The translations under genes were made by a program, and so were the position numbers. Positions 8,101 to 16,082 of a stretch of DNA of 64,000 bases are shown one piece after another. The notes beneath the pieces are model-generated. The model ran no database searches, was not told where the DNA came from, and was given only the letters and a program-made list of their open reading frames with translations. Position 1 is the first letter of the stretch; every line of letters starts with the position of its first letter. The DNA comes from DTU089 sp964421815. Its GTDB lineage: Bacteria; Bacillota; Clostridia; Oscillospirales; Acutalibacteraceae. The stretch covers positions 1-64,000 of the forward strand of contig CAYQYT010000003.1 of the NCBI GenBank assembly GCA_964421815.1. Direction: 5' to 3'.

Positions 8101-8238
8101 GAAGGTAAACCTATAACAACTCCTGTAGGTACAGTGAGATATGACTCAAGGCCGATTCGTAAACAGCCAAAAGCTCTTGAGAATAAATTTTCTCCGAAGA
8201 AAAACTCTCGCAGTAAAGGCGGAAGACGAAAGAAATAA
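5185..8238 (+). CDS. TrbL/VirB6-like conjugal transfer protein with long repeat tail (1017 aa)
   Basis: TTG at 5185 is chosen because GGAG ends nine bases before it; the in-frame ATG at 5176 touches the ribosome site and is unlikely. Residues 1-300 contain about six hydrophobic segments, the TrbL/VirB6 core of the mating channel inner-membrane platform. Then comes a Gly-rich stretch (GGAGILGGGGGFFGG), followed by about 650 soluble residues. From about 480 to 880, degenerate repeats recur: an (N/D)P(F/Y) start, a DADGN turn, FRS or YRS, AYDMPEGVDSS, then a WFPVTAG-like end, at least four times. The end is very basic (KKNSRSKGGRRKK). VirB6-like proteins of this length are known in Gram-positive elements; the role of the tail is unknown. 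Confidence 0.8.
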   Translation: MTIAPINLSIAQNVFDSFVTWVANIVADLVGGVSSSFTEATMPSMTVFNATFPFMKTAFTAVTYFAYALLFLIVVFQLVKCFGGKIVEGEDPMVLTVRAMFFAMLIPFAGQIMDIVLDIAMVPFEVFSENGGYITDAVQKGTFAGLLQGDKLVFSIIFGAGSLFSGIGTIIGILLTVVLFWNYLKLLLEVCERYVVLGILYYTSPLAFSLGASKATSDTFKNWCRMVGSQLFVIVMNVYFLRGFGAALGVFIATCGTTVISNNNMLVTFMIGYFSLLAYLRVAARFDEYLGQLGLNAAKTGTGPLGGFAPMMAARMMLPMGLNALGGAGILGGGGGFFGGRTGGGIGAAGKVLGTSGIGTIPSRVGNAFKPDTYVNNALGGKKEGFHGVAGAMANMAGRAYVAKNGLNDIGRISDFANSTNQGLNSIGGQAGLNDAQKFMPGLFNRQGLAFNAGEQLNSAGRMAGQFTDAQGNTYKAVATSMQANEAPSGAFGVMRAADGSGFYVQTLDKDGNVSEAGMASIFGAPEIAADAGADAQTAFANDFFPGQDGAEGLTFSSDANDPFTLNATDADGNMFAFRSGVAYDMPEDAVEGMSLTDANGQEWFAQDVTPVDTSAIEGGVSIGSDGTITDSMGNVVSDDVIGSVGMGAPVIADGAGETFASEFFPDNALETSGMSFSNVDGDPYSLRAVDDYGNEVMFRSSLAYGDSVGGEELTDINGNTWYRDDGIFTDANEGYDGYRSMSLDADNPYSMTVQDTDVSGNPVGDAMEYRSTAAYDMPEGVDSSQVITDDYGQTWFPVTAGGEEAQAAFGNDYSVSYNPLNPYEATITDADGNVGRYQNFSALDGKDGYTLPEGVDSSSAIEDNFGNKWYPVTAGVDERLQRASIERSNQSVADFYGLDSSKIQYADTSRQSEGIVSVLNKDGSAQMYVAQKGQYEVKGDYKEVTAQNGQSWYQINGTRGVTQRDTGRRDAEGKPITTPVGTVRYDSRPIRKQPKALENKFSPKKNSRSKGGRRKK

Positions 8239-8256
8239 CTTGAGTTACAAAAAGAG

Positions 8257-8296
8257 GGGGTAACCTTTTACAAGGAAGGTTACCTCTTCTTTATTT
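8257..8296 (+). terminator. Intrinsic terminator after the TrbL-like gene
   Basis: GGTAACCTT (8259-8267) pairs with AAGGTTACC (8276-8284), extendable by two pairs, loop 8 nt, followed by TCTTCTTTATTT. The next gene starts about 40 bases later without an obvious new promoter, so some read-through is expected. Confidence 0.7.
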
Positions 8297-8336
8297 GATT
8301 AGGCAACATTCAAGTGGAATAAAGGTGGTGATAACA

Positions 8337-11045
8337 ATGTCTGAAATCATTCCAAATGAAGAAAAAGATGAGGTTCAGGCCGGCGAAGGTACTGACCCTA
8401 TGCAAGTAGGTAGTAGTCTTTATAATCTCGGACAAAAAGCAAATGCTTATAACGAGGGCCAGAAAAACCAACAAGACAAAAATAATTCAAATGGTGACGG
8501 TTCGAACAACGACAGTTCCGACGTAAGCGATTTGAGTGGCGGCAACAACAATGATGTATCGCCACCTAATGAACCAAATCCTGATGGAAGTGAACCGAGT
8601 CCTCAAAGCTCACAAGCTAACACGGGAGAAAAATCACCTAACAATAAATCTTCCCCGTCGAATAATCAGAACCAAAATAACAACAATAATAACAATGGTT
8701 CTTCGGGAAACAATACTCAACAGGGTAACACGGGCAATCCAAACGCAACAGGAACAGGGATAAAACCCGGTGATGTAGGAGGGGAGTCCGGAACAAGTAC
8801 AAATGCAGGCACTCTTGGTAGTGCCGGTGTTAACTCCTCGATGAGCGTTTCTAAGGGCGGAGAAAGTGCGGCTCAAACAGCGCAGTCGGCTGAACAGGCG
8901 AAACAAACGGCTGAAGCGGGAAAACAGGCTGCGGAGGTAGCAGAAGCAACAGCAGAGGGTGCGGCGGAAGGTTCCGTTGTTCCCGGTGTCGGCACAGTAG
9001 TTGTTGCGGCTCTCAGAGCAGCGTGGGCGTTAAGACATACAATATATAAAGTTTTTATGTCCTTGCTCTTGGTGCTCTTAATCCCGATATGTTCGATAAC
9101 AACATTGCCGAGCGCAATTTGGTCAGAGGCTTTTGAAGACGATGGTTCAATAGTAGAAGCGGCCACAATAGAGTCGGTTTATAAAGAATACGAAAAAGTT
9201 CTTAACGATTTTTTGGAAGAGGCTTATAATGAGTCGAAAGAAAAGGCTCAAAACCGAGTCGATTCTTACGGAAGTCATCCGGAGTTAAATGAACTGGTAG
9301 ACGCTTCCGGTGGTTATCAGCTTGATACAGATGCTTGTAGTGCTATTGCACACTTTACAGTAATGTGTCAGGTAAAAAACAAAGAGGCAACGCCTGAGTA
9401 TTTCAGAAAATGCCTTGATAATTATAAATTGTTACATCCAAATGCTTTCTTCCCAAGAACTGAAGAGGTTATAAGAAAGTTGCAATATGACACTTGTGCT
9501 CCCATAAGTTTATATACATCTACTTATTCTCATTTAAAATACCCCGTGGTAGCTTTTATGCTGGGAGAAGATTACGAAAATTATAAAGCAACTCACGGAG
9601 GACGCGCTCCTTTTTCCTTTGATGATATAACATCAAACGGAGGCTTGACTCTTTATGGTACTAATTACGGGGAATGGAACGAAAACCACGTTTCTGTTTG
9701 GTGGGGTCCTATTTATCAATCCATAGGTGTTTCTACATTTTCGTTTTATTATGGTGTTTCGGATAAGTGCCTATATACTTATGATGAAACTATTACAGTT
9801 TCAGAAAAAGACGGTGTAGGCTTAGACGAAAAAATCTATGTTCAAAATGTTTCTCCTATAGACGAAATATCAATATTCAACGAATCAACACTTTCGCTTG
9901 AGACAAAATCCGTGTCCGGATTATACGCTACAGGGCAATACAGTGGAGCTGAAGAGGATAACCCCGGATACCCCTCGGAATCTTATACCAAAAAAATATT
10001 GACTCTTAATGATGATGGTTTCAATACGATTAAGGTTACAATACATAAGTTTGAGGCAACTGATGATATGTGGGCAAGAATATTTAACCCGCATCCAATT
10101 AAGTGTAGTAACCAAAACAGTCCTGATTATTGGACAAAGCAACCATATCCTCTTGTTGCAGATATAGAAGGCGAATTCGATGAAGTAACAGAGGGCGGTT
10201 TGACAATAACCAATTACACACCTGAAACTTATTTGTGCGGTATGGCCGTCACGGACTATATCACTGTTTTAAGGGATTGTGTAATGTCGGTTTCGGGAAC
10301 TGTTCTTGCCGCACCTGATGGTGTGAACATTTACAAACACAAAGTTCTAACGGCAAGCGGTACACCGGTTCGCGGGGTTGTGGTGACTATGTACTCGGAC
10401 CCTAACTGCACAGTGGTTGTTCAATCAGCGACTACAGATGCAAACGGTATTGCAACATTTAAGAATTTCGGTTCTCAAAAATATTATATAAAAGAAACAC
10501 GGAAAACAGCGTTAGCTCCGTTGTCGTATACATTAAAAACTACGATAACAACCATAGATAATACTAATAACAATTATATGGAGTGGGAGTATGTTGTTTC
10601 TCCCCAAGGATATATTTGTCCTCTTCAGCCTAATGAGGGACAATATGTAAAAATCACTTCTTACTTTGGTTACAGACCAAGCCCAACAGCGGGTGCATCA
10701 TCAAATCACGGTGGTCTGGATATGGTTGTTGACGAAAAAGGTACAGATATAAACCAAACTCAGGGTCATCCGATTAGAGCAGCGAAATCCGGTGTTGTAA
10801 CAGAGTCCTCTTATGGCAGAGGATATGGTAACTATGTTATAATAAAACACGATAACGGTTGGAAAACTGTTTATGCTCACAACAGCAGCTTGGCTGTTAA
10901 GGTCGGGGACACTGTTAAACAAGGACAGATAATTGCCTTCGGTGGTAGTACCGGAGTTTCGACAGGTGCTCATTGTCACTTTGAGGTAAGAAATCCATCA
11001 AATGTAAAACAAAATCCTGCTGATTTTCTCCAATTTTCAAGTTAG
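8337..11045 (+). CDS. Membrane-anchored M23 metallopeptidase of the transfer apparatus (902 aa)
   Basis: ATG at 8337 follows AAAGGTGGTG. Order of parts: a hydrophilic Asn/Ser/Gly-rich region to about residue 170; an Ala/Gln-rich helical stretch (about 180-220); one transmembrane helix at about 238-262 (FMSLLLVLLIPICSITTL); a large outer region; a SpaA/Cna-B-like domain at about 660-735 (GVVVTMYSDPN, then TDANGIATFKNF and YYIKET); and a C-terminal M23 LytM-type peptidase with both zinc motifs, HGGLD near residue 788 and HCH near 877. Such enzymes cut peptidoglycan to let the mating channel through the wall. The long Asn-rich inner tail and the SpaA-like domain are unusual additions. Confidence 0.85.
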   Translation: MSEIIPNEEKDEVQAGEGTDPMQVGSSLYNLGQKANAYNEGQKNQQDKNNSNGDGSNNDSSDVSDLSGGNNNDVSPPNEPNPDGSEPSPQSSQANTGEKSPNNKSSPSNNQNQNNNNNNNGSSGNNTQQGNTGNPNATGTGIKPGDVGGESGTSTNAGTLGSAGVNSSMSVSKGGESAAQTAQSAEQAKQTAEAGKQAAEVAEATAEGAAEGSVVPGVGTVVVAALRAAWALRHTIYKVFMSLLLVLLIPICSITTLPSAIWSEAFEDDGSIVEAATIESVYKEYEKVLNDFLEEAYNESKEKAQNRVDSYGSHPELNELVDASGGYQLDTDACSAIAHFTVMCQVKNKEATPEYFRKCLDNYKLLHPNAFFPRTEEVIRKLQYDTCAPISLYTSTYSHLKYPVVAFMLGEDYENYKATHGGRAPFSFDDITSNGGLTLYGTNYGEWNENHVSVWWGPIYQSIGVSTFSFYYGVSDKCLYTYDETITVSEKDGVGLDEKIYVQNVSPIDEISIFNESTLSLETKSVSGLYATGQYSGAEEDNPGYPSESYTKKILTLNDDGFNTIKVTIHKFEATDDMWARIFNPHPIKCSNQNSPDYWTKQPYPLVADIEGEFDEVTEGGLTITNYTPETYLCGMAVTDYITVLRDCVMSVSGTVLAAPDGVNIYKHKVLTASGTPVRGVVVTMYSDPNCTVVVQSATTDANGIATFKNFGSQKYYIKETRKTALAPLSYTLKTTITTIDNTNNNYMEWEYVVSPQGYICPLQPNEGQYVKITSYFGYRPSPTAGASSNHGGLDMVVDEKGTDINQTQGHPIRAAKSGVVTESSYGRGYGNYVIIKHDNGWKTVYAHNSSLAVKVGDTVKQGQIIAFGGSTGVSTGAHCHFEVRNPSNVKQNPADFLQFSS

Positions 11046-11188
11046 TTTCCAAAAACGAAAAACGGCTCTGATAGACAAATGTAGAAAAAACGGCTTAAAT
11101 ATGACTAAATAGTGTACAAAAACAGCGGCGTTTATTTGTTTAGTTTTTACGAATTGTGGTTAAAAATAAAAAAAGCACAAGATATAGT

Positions 11189-11217
11189 GGTGCATTTTCG
11201 AATTTTTTAGCTATAAT
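11189..11217 (+). promoter_or_regulatory. Element-class promoter
   Basis: GGTGCA (11189-11194), 17-nt spacer, TATAAT (11212-11217). It serves the gene at 11291 and shares the unusual -35 with promoters at 3135, 12905 and 16722. Confidence 0.65.
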
Positions 11218-11290
11218 ATAGACGAAAAATGAAAAACTTGACAATCTACATAAAATGTTCAGAAAAAGTATAATTAAAGGAGGAAATCTT

Positions 11291-12160
11291 ATGAAGAAGT
11301 TTAGTTTTAAAAAGATGGGGCTTCCTATCGCACTCGTAATCGTGATTGCGTTTTCAAGCGTTGTTGCTGTTTGGAGTATGAGCCGCACGGATACAAATAA
11401 ACTTAAAGAAAAGGATGAGGGCGGTTTACCGAAAGAAAGCACCACTCTTGCAGATGGTGAAGAACCTGTAACTGAGGTTTATACCGAAGTCGTTGAAGTC
11501 GTGGAAACTTCTGAAAATGCTGATGGTGAAATCGTTACTGTGAAATCCACAGAAATCGAAACCAAAGTTAAGGTTGTAAATGCAACCGAGAAGAAGGAAG
11601 AGAAAACTACTGAAAAGGCAACCGAGGGAAAATCCACAAGTGCCAAGGTAGAAAAGACAACTAATGTTCAGGTTGATGTTCCTGTAGCAGACACTACTAA
11701 AAAGGTTATTCATACTACACAGGCTTCTAAACCTGTAGCTACAACAAAGCCTGTTGAAACTACAAAGAAGCCAACAACTACCAAACCTGCAAAGCCTACA
11801 ACTACTAAGGCTCCTAAGGATGAATATTATCCGTCACTTACAGCTGCAGATATGGAAGAACTTAAAGCCTATGCTGCAAACTACATTAAGAGCAGGGGAT
11901 ATACACATAACCCTAACCTTACTTGGGACACTTGCGGTTGGAGTTCAAGTGTCGGTATGTCTGATAATCTTAAAGTGTACGGAGATAAATATAAAATCAA
12001 TGGTGGTATCAGTCCGGTTGAGTGGGCTAAACAGGATATAAAATCTCGTATTGATGGTACTATTAAAGAGTTTGGAGAGCAAAGTCCGTGGCTTGAAATG
12101 ACTCTTTTAGTAGAAAGAGACAGCGGTGGCTGGGATTGGGCAATAGGATATATGGCTTAA
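11291..12160 (+). CDS. Membrane-anchored Thr/Lys-rich surface protein (289 aa)
   Basis: The ATG at 11291 has AAAGGAGG upstream. An N-terminal signal anchor covers about residues 9-30 (LPIALVIVIAFSSVVAVW) with no clear cleavage site. A linker of about 150 residues, rich in Thr, Lys, Glu and Val with TTKKPTT-type repeats, probably spans the cell wall. The last 105 residues form a compact domain with many aromatics (LTWDTCGWSSSVGMSDNL, GGWDWAIGYMA). I do not recognise the domain. Its place between the M23 peptidase and the thioester-like gene suggests a surface part of the transfer machine. Confidence 0.65.
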   Translation: MKKFSFKKMGLPIALVIVIAFSSVVAVWSMSRTDTNKLKEKDEGGLPKESTTLADGEEPVTEVYTEVVEVVETSENADGEIVTVKSTEIETKVKVVNATEKKEEKTTEKATEGKSTSAKVEKTTNVQVDVPVADTTKKVIHTTQASKPVATTKPVETTKKPTTTKPAKPTTTKAPKDEYYPSLTAADMEELKAYAANYIKSRGYTHNPNLTWDTCGWSSSVGMSDNLKVYGDKYKINGGISPVEWAKQDIKSRIDGTIKEFGEQSPWLEMTLLVERDSGGWDWAIGYMA

Positions 12161-12193
12161 TCATAAATACAATTTAATAGTTCGCTATATTAG

Positions 12194-12225
12194 AAGGAGC
12201 TGTCCGAAAGGGCGGTTCCTTTTTT
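12194..12225 (+). terminator. Intrinsic terminator
   Basis: A 12-bp stem (12194-12205 with 12210-12221) is capped by a GAAA tetraloop and followed by TTTTT. This is one of the strongest terminators in the element; the ribosome site of the next gene starts about 15 bases later. Confidence 0.8.
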
Positions 12226-12258
12226 AATATAAATTTTAAAGAAAGGAGATTTTAACCA

Positions 12259-12822
12259 ATGACAGTTTGTAAGAAGTTGATAAGTGTTTTATTGGCGGTA
12301 ATGATGTTGTTTACATTGTTTATTCCATCTGTTTCAGCAATTTACCAAAAGGATTTTGTTATTGTTTCCGGTGATGAAATCAAGGTCAAGTGGTATAAGT
12401 GGGCATATTTTATGGACTCCGGTGTTTCTGCTCACTATATCGACAAAAACAAAAACGGTAAAGCAGACCCTATCGAGTTCCTTATATGTCTTCAAAGGGA
12501 TGTGACCTCCGGTGAAAATGTTTCTGATGAGTGGACTGGCGTAAAGTCGATGCAGAAAACTGAATTTTGGCAGAGCTTGTCTTATGAACAACAGAACGCA
12601 ATAATCCGAACATTGCTTCACGGTTACCCGAATACCACAACCAATTACGGTATAAAGGATGTTAACAGATGGGAAGCACTCTATGCAACGAAGATACTTG
12701 TTTGGGAATTTGCCACCGGCGCGAGAGACCCTGACGATTTTACTGTTTATGCAAGAGGTCCGAAAGAGTATGCCGGTAACACCGCAAAAGGAAAGTACGA
12801 ACTTCATAAGGCGTTTATGTAA
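12259..12822 (+). CDS. Secreted thioester-domain-like protein, key Gln replaced (187 aa)
   Basis: The signal peptide is clear: MTVCKKLISVL, then LAVMMLFTLFIPSVSA, with cleavage after SVSA. The rest resembles the thioester domain (TED) of Gram-positive adhesins: a Cys in FLICLQ at residue 77 and an ATKILVWEF motif at 143-151. In known TEDs the second motif has Gln where Lys145 stands, and Cys and Gln form the internal thioester. If the alignment is right, the bond cannot form. There is no sortase motif or C-terminal anchor, and the protein ends abruptly after KYELHKAFM. The ribosome site AAAGGAG is good. It could be a truncated or repurposed adhesin used in mating contact; this is a tentative reading. 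Confidence 0.5.
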   Translation: MTVCKKLISVLLAVMMLFTLFIPSVSAIYQKDFVIVSGDEIKVKWYKWAYFMDSGVSAHYIDKNKNGKADPIEFLICLQRDVTSGENVSDEWTGVKSMQKTEFWQSLSYEQQNAIIRTLLHGYPNTTTNYGIKDVNRWEALYATKILVWEFATGARDPDDFTVYARGPKEYAGNTAKGKYELHKAFM

Positions 12823-12904
12823 ATTATGAAACTCTTTGCGGGGAAACCCGAAGGTTCGTGGCATTAGTAACATCACTGGCAGAATAAATTTTTCTCAATA
12901 TTTG

Positions 12905-12933
12905 TGTGCATTTTTGGATTTTTTCTCTATAAT
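12905..12933 (+). promoter_or_regulatory. Element-class promoter of topB
   Basis: TGTGCA (12905-12910), 17-nt spacer, TATAAT (12928-12933), 22 bases before the GTG start of topB; little leader remains. Confidence 0.7.
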
Positions 12934-12954
12934 AAAGAGAAGGATGTGATATAA

Positions 12955-15078
12955 GTGAGCGTAGTTATCTATGCAGAAAAATACAGCGTAGCGGGTGATA
13001 TATGTGCCGCGTTATCTGATGACGGCAATATAAAAACGGTGATGTCCAAAACAATATTCGATAATAAGACTGGTAGACCAATGCCTTCATATAAGGAGAT
13101 TACATATAAAGGTAAACCTGTTATCGTTACTTGGGGACACGGACATCTCTGTGGATTGAAACAAGCTTACGACTACAATCCTGATTACAAGCAGTGGAAA
13201 AATATGCCAATGCCTTTCATTCCTGAGTCTTACGAAATTAAACCTATCAAAGAAGAGGTTGCTCGTATCAAAGAACTGGCTGAACTTTTTAAAAACGCAA
13301 AACTTTTGGTTAACGCAACCGACTTCGATAGAGAGGGAGATGTTATCTTCTACTATCTTTACACATATCTGAAGTGTAAGGTTCCGTTCAAACGAGCACA
13401 TTTCTCATCAATGGAGGCAGCCCCGTTGCAAAAGGCGTTCGCCAATCTCCTTACATCCGATGAAGCCAAGCCTATTACGGATGCGGGACGGGCCAGAGGT
13501 ATCGCAGACTGGTTGGTGGGTGGTAACATCACTGCGCTCACTACATTGAAGTTCGCACCGCCTAAAACAGTTTTGTCTGTGGGTAGAGTACAAACTCCCA
13601 CTCTGAAGATTGTTGTTGACAGGGAAAAACAACTCAGAGGCTTTACGGCCAACGAGTATTATGTCCTTACGGGTGAATTTGCTACCCAGAACGGCGTTAC
13701 CTACAAAGGCGAATGTAAAACCAGATACGAAAAAAAGGCGGATATCGGAACAAAACTTCCATCTGTCGGAACGATAACTGCAGTTGAAAAAAATGTTGTT
13801 GAAAGAGGCTGTCCTCAGTTATTTACTCAAGCAACTCTTGCTATGGCGGCCAACGATAAATACGGTTTAACTCTTCAGGAAACACTCGATGCTTCCCAGC
13901 TTCTTTATGAAGCTCACCTTACAACATATCCTCGTACCGATTCTCCTTATCTTACAGATGATATGTATGATGAAGTGAATAACGCACTTAAGAGTTTAAG
14001 TAAGATTCCTGCCTATGATGCAATGATACAGGGCAGAAAAATCCCACACACGGATTACTTTTTCAACGACTCTGAAGTAGAGGGACACGGGGCTATCATA
14101 CCAACAGGAGTTCTTCCCGATAAAGCAACAAAAAAGCTCGATATAAATGCAAAGAGGGTTTACGACTTAATATGCCGAAGACTAATCGCTACTGTAATGG
14201 GCAAAGCAAAAATCGAGAAAACAACAATCAAAACTGTTGCTGATAACTTCGAGTTTGTTACTAACGGCAGCGTAGTTCTCCAAAAAGGGTGCCTCGAGGC
14301 ATTGGGACTGCCAACGGATGTGGTTCTGCCGAATGTGTCTGAGGGCGAAAAGGTAAGCTGTGTTCCCGAAATTGTGTCTCGCAAAACCAAAGCTCCTCCT
14401 GCATACACAGATAAAACTCTTGCCAAAGCAATGATTACTGCCGGACAAGAGCTGGATGATGAAGCTTTTAGGAATATCCTGAAGAAAGAAGGAGAGAAGG
14501 GTGGTATAGGAAGACCCTCTACCCGTGCGTCAATAGTTGAACGACTTGTGGCTACGGGATACTTAGAACGAAGAGGTAAATCTATACGCGCCACCGACCA
14601 AGGAATTTCTCTTATTGATACTATCCCTATTGACGAAATCAAATCTCCTATTCTTACTGCCCAGTGGGAAATTCGTCTTGACAAAATAGCAAAAGGCGAG
14701 GAAAGCTTCGAGGATTTTGTTAGGGATATAGAGGAACAAACAAGAGTTTGGTGTAATCTTATAAGTTCAATGGAAAGTAAAAAGTTTCAGTCCGGTGGTG
14801 ATTCAAGCGAAACATTGGGTGTATGTCCTAAGTGTGGAGGTAACATCAGAAAAACCAAATTCGGTTACGGTTGTAGTAACTGGAAACCGGAGAACGGCGG
14901 GTGCAAATACACCTTACCGGGAGAAATTTGCAAAAAGAAAATAACTCCCGCTAATATAAAACAACTACTCAAAGACGGTGAAACAAGAGTAATTAAAGGG
15001 TTCACCGGAAAATCGGGCAAAAAGTTTGATGCAAAGCTTAAGCTCGATAACGATATGAAAGTTGTTTTTGAATTTTAA
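12955..15078 (+). CDS. topB: DNA topoisomerase III, element-borne
   Basis: A type IA topoisomerase that relaxes and decatenates DNA by a strand-passing break. The N-terminal Toprim domain includes VIYAEKYSVAGDI and the acidic NATDFDREGD at about 120-129. The active-site motif TTYPRTDSPYL places the catalytic tyrosine at residue 325. A C-terminal zinc ribbon of the CPKCGG type lies at about 624-655. The length, 707 aa, is normal. The start is GTG at 12955 with AAGGATGTG upstream. TopB is a standard component of Tn1549-like elements, where it probably helps process transferred or replicating DNA. It has its own promoter and terminator. Confidence 0.95.
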   Translation: MSVVIYAEKYSVAGDICAALSDDGNIKTVMSKTIFDNKTGRPMPSYKEITYKGKPVIVTWGHGHLCGLKQAYDYNPDYKQWKNMPMPFIPESYEIKPIKEEVARIKELAELFKNAKLLVNATDFDREGDVIFYYLYTYLKCKVPFKRAHFSSMEAAPLQKAFANLLTSDEAKPITDAGRARGIADWLVGGNITALTTLKFAPPKTVLSVGRVQTPTLKIVVDREKQLRGFTANEYYVLTGEFATQNGVTYKGECKTRYEKKADIGTKLPSVGTITAVEKNVVERGCPQLFTQATLAMAANDKYGLTLQETLDASQLLYEAHLTTYPRTDSPYLTDDMYDEVNNALKSLSKIPAYDAMIQGRKIPHTDYFFNDSEVEGHGAIIPTGVLPDKATKKLDINAKRVYDLICRRLIATVMGKAKIEKTTIKTVADNFEFVTNGSVVLQKGCLEALGLPTDVVLPNVSEGEKVSCVPEIVSRKTKAPPAYTDKTLAKAMITAGQELDDEAFRNILKKEGEKGGIGRPSTRASIVERLVATGYLERRGKSIRATDQGISLIDTIPIDEIKSPILTAQWEIRLDKIAKGEESFEDFVRDIEEQTRVWCNLISSMESKKFQSGGDSSETLGVCPKCGGNIRKTKFGYGCSNWKPENGGCKYTLPGEICKKKITPANIKQLLKDGETRVIKGFTGKSGKKFDAKLKLDNDMKVVFEF

Positions 15079-15093
15079 ATATGTTTTTTATAC

Positions 15094-15128
15094 AGGGTGT
15101 TCTGTTTGACAGGACACCCTTTGTTTTA
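15094..15128 (+). terminator. Terminator of topB
   Basis: A 12-bp stem (15094-15105 with 15109-15120, one G-T pair) with a 3-nt loop, followed by TTGTTTTATTTT. Confidence 0.8.
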
Positions 15129-15153
15129 TTTTGAAAAATCTGAAGGTGGTTTT

Positions 15154-15321
15154 ATGAAAATAGTAAAAATACTTCTCGTTCTCTTGCTTATAGGGCTAAT
15201 AGTTACATTGATTCCTGTGCTTTTGGGTGATTTAGCCGACATTTTAAGCAACTTGTTGGACAGTGTAAAGAGTTTTGTTGATGGATTGTTTGCGGGTTTC
15301 AGAGAGTTCATTGTTCCTTAA
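15154..15321 (+). CDS. Small membrane protein (55 aa)
   Basis: ATG at 15154 with GAAGGTGG upstream. One hydrophobic helix, ILLVLLLIGLIVTLIPVLLG, is followed by an amphipathic segment (LADILSNLLDSVKSFVDGLF) and a short end. No family is recognised. Lying directly behind the topB terminator, it probably depends on read-through. Small single-pass proteins like this can be mating-channel accessories, but nothing here proves it. Confidence 0.6.
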   Translation: MKIVKILLVLLLIGLIVTLIPVLLGDLADILSNLLDSVKSFVDGLFAGFREFIVP

Positions 15322-15426
15322 TTTCAAAGTACGGTAAAATCGTACAAACTACAATAAGTTCGATATATTCGTCATAATGCACAAAAACAAATGTTCTTTT
15401 TCTCTACTTTTCGTAGCACAAAGTTA

Positions 15427-15455
15427 TGTACAAATAGCTTAAATCGTGTTATACT
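15427..15455 (+). promoter_or_regulatory. Element-class promoter (variant)
   Basis: TGTACA (15427-15432), 17-nt spacer, TATACT (15450-15455), upstream of the leucine-rich-repeat gene. It differs by one base from the TGTGCA hexamer of its sister promoters. Confidence 0.55.
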
Positions 15456-15522
15456 TAAAGTACGAGGAATGGATACTTTCTCGTAAAAGTACAATAAACT
15501 AAAACAAGAAAGGGTGTGTATT

Positions 15523-16029
15523 ATGTTTTGTTTTCTTTCAAAATTGTGGGCATATTGGTTCACACTTACGACACTAACCGGATATGTTAACGACATCCTC
15601 GATGCTATCGGAGCAACGACTGCAAACAATGTTGTAGCTGAGATTAGCGAAGATGGAACCGAAGTGTTTGTGACAAAAAACACTGATGCCGGTGATGGCG
15701 TAACACAGGATTGGATTAACTTAACTAACAGCGATAAAACGCATATAAAGAAACTTATAATCAAATCAGGCGTTACTGCTCTCGGCGCAGGTTTTGCTTC
15801 CGGTATGTCCTCTTTGACAACCGTGGAACTTCCTGACACCTTAACATCAATCGGCAATGAGGCTTTCGCTGATTGTGTGCTTCTTAAAACAATCACAATC
15901 CCCGAAAATGTTACAGCAATCGGCACTGATGCATTTTCTTCTCTTGAAACGATTAACGGTGTGTCCGGCTCTTATGCAGAAACTTATGCTTCAGAAAACG
16001 GTTACACATTTGTTGCATTAACAGCTTAA
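15523..16029 (+). CDS. Short BspA-type leucine-rich-repeat protein (168 aa)
   Basis: ATG at 15523 with AAAGGGTG upstream. An N-terminal hydrophobic stretch (FLSKLWAYWFTLTTL) may act as a membrane anchor. Residues about 85-150 contain two to three LRR_5 units: TTVELPDTLTSIGNEAFADC, then LKTITIPENVTAIGTDAFSS. The end, YAETYASENGYTFVALTA, is the usual closing segment of BspA-like proteins (compare AETYAKENGY in that family). Proteins of this family bind surfaces or host molecules; in an ICE it could be cargo or an adhesin. Very short for the family. Confidence 0.75.
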   Translation: MFCFLSKLWAYWFTLTTLTGYVNDILDAIGATTANNVVAEISEDGTEVFVTKNTDAGDGVTQDWINLTNSDKTHIKKLIIKSGVTALGAGFASGMSSLTTVELPDTLTSIGNEAFADCVLLKTITIPENVTAIGTDAFSSLETINGVSGSYAETYASENGYTFVALTA

Positions 16030-16043
16030 TTTAAAATAACGAA

Positions 16044-16067
16044 CGGGAGAGGACAACCCCTCTCCCG
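16044..16067 (+). terminator. Hairpin after the LRR gene
   Basis: CGGGAGAGG (16044-16052) pairs perfectly with CCTCTCCCG (16059-16067) around a 6-nt loop. There is no T-run, so it is more likely an RNA-stability or processing hairpin than a full terminator. Confidence 0.5.
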
Positions 16068-16082
16068 GGAAAGAGTCTTAAA

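Noticed and set aside
8480..8780. Asn/Ser-rich repeats as CRISPR or satellite DNA
   Set aside because: The repeats are codon-level low complexity (AAC/AAT) within a coding frame, without regular spacing.
12334..12876. 180-aa open frame on the minus strand
   Set aside because: Antisense to the signal-peptide-bearing thioester-like gene, with no upstream ribosome site; composition is not protein-like.
14160..14684. 174-aa open frame on the minus strand
   Set aside because: Lies wholly inside topB in antisense, has no ribosome site and looks like a shadow frame; the topB motifs on the plus strand are decisive.
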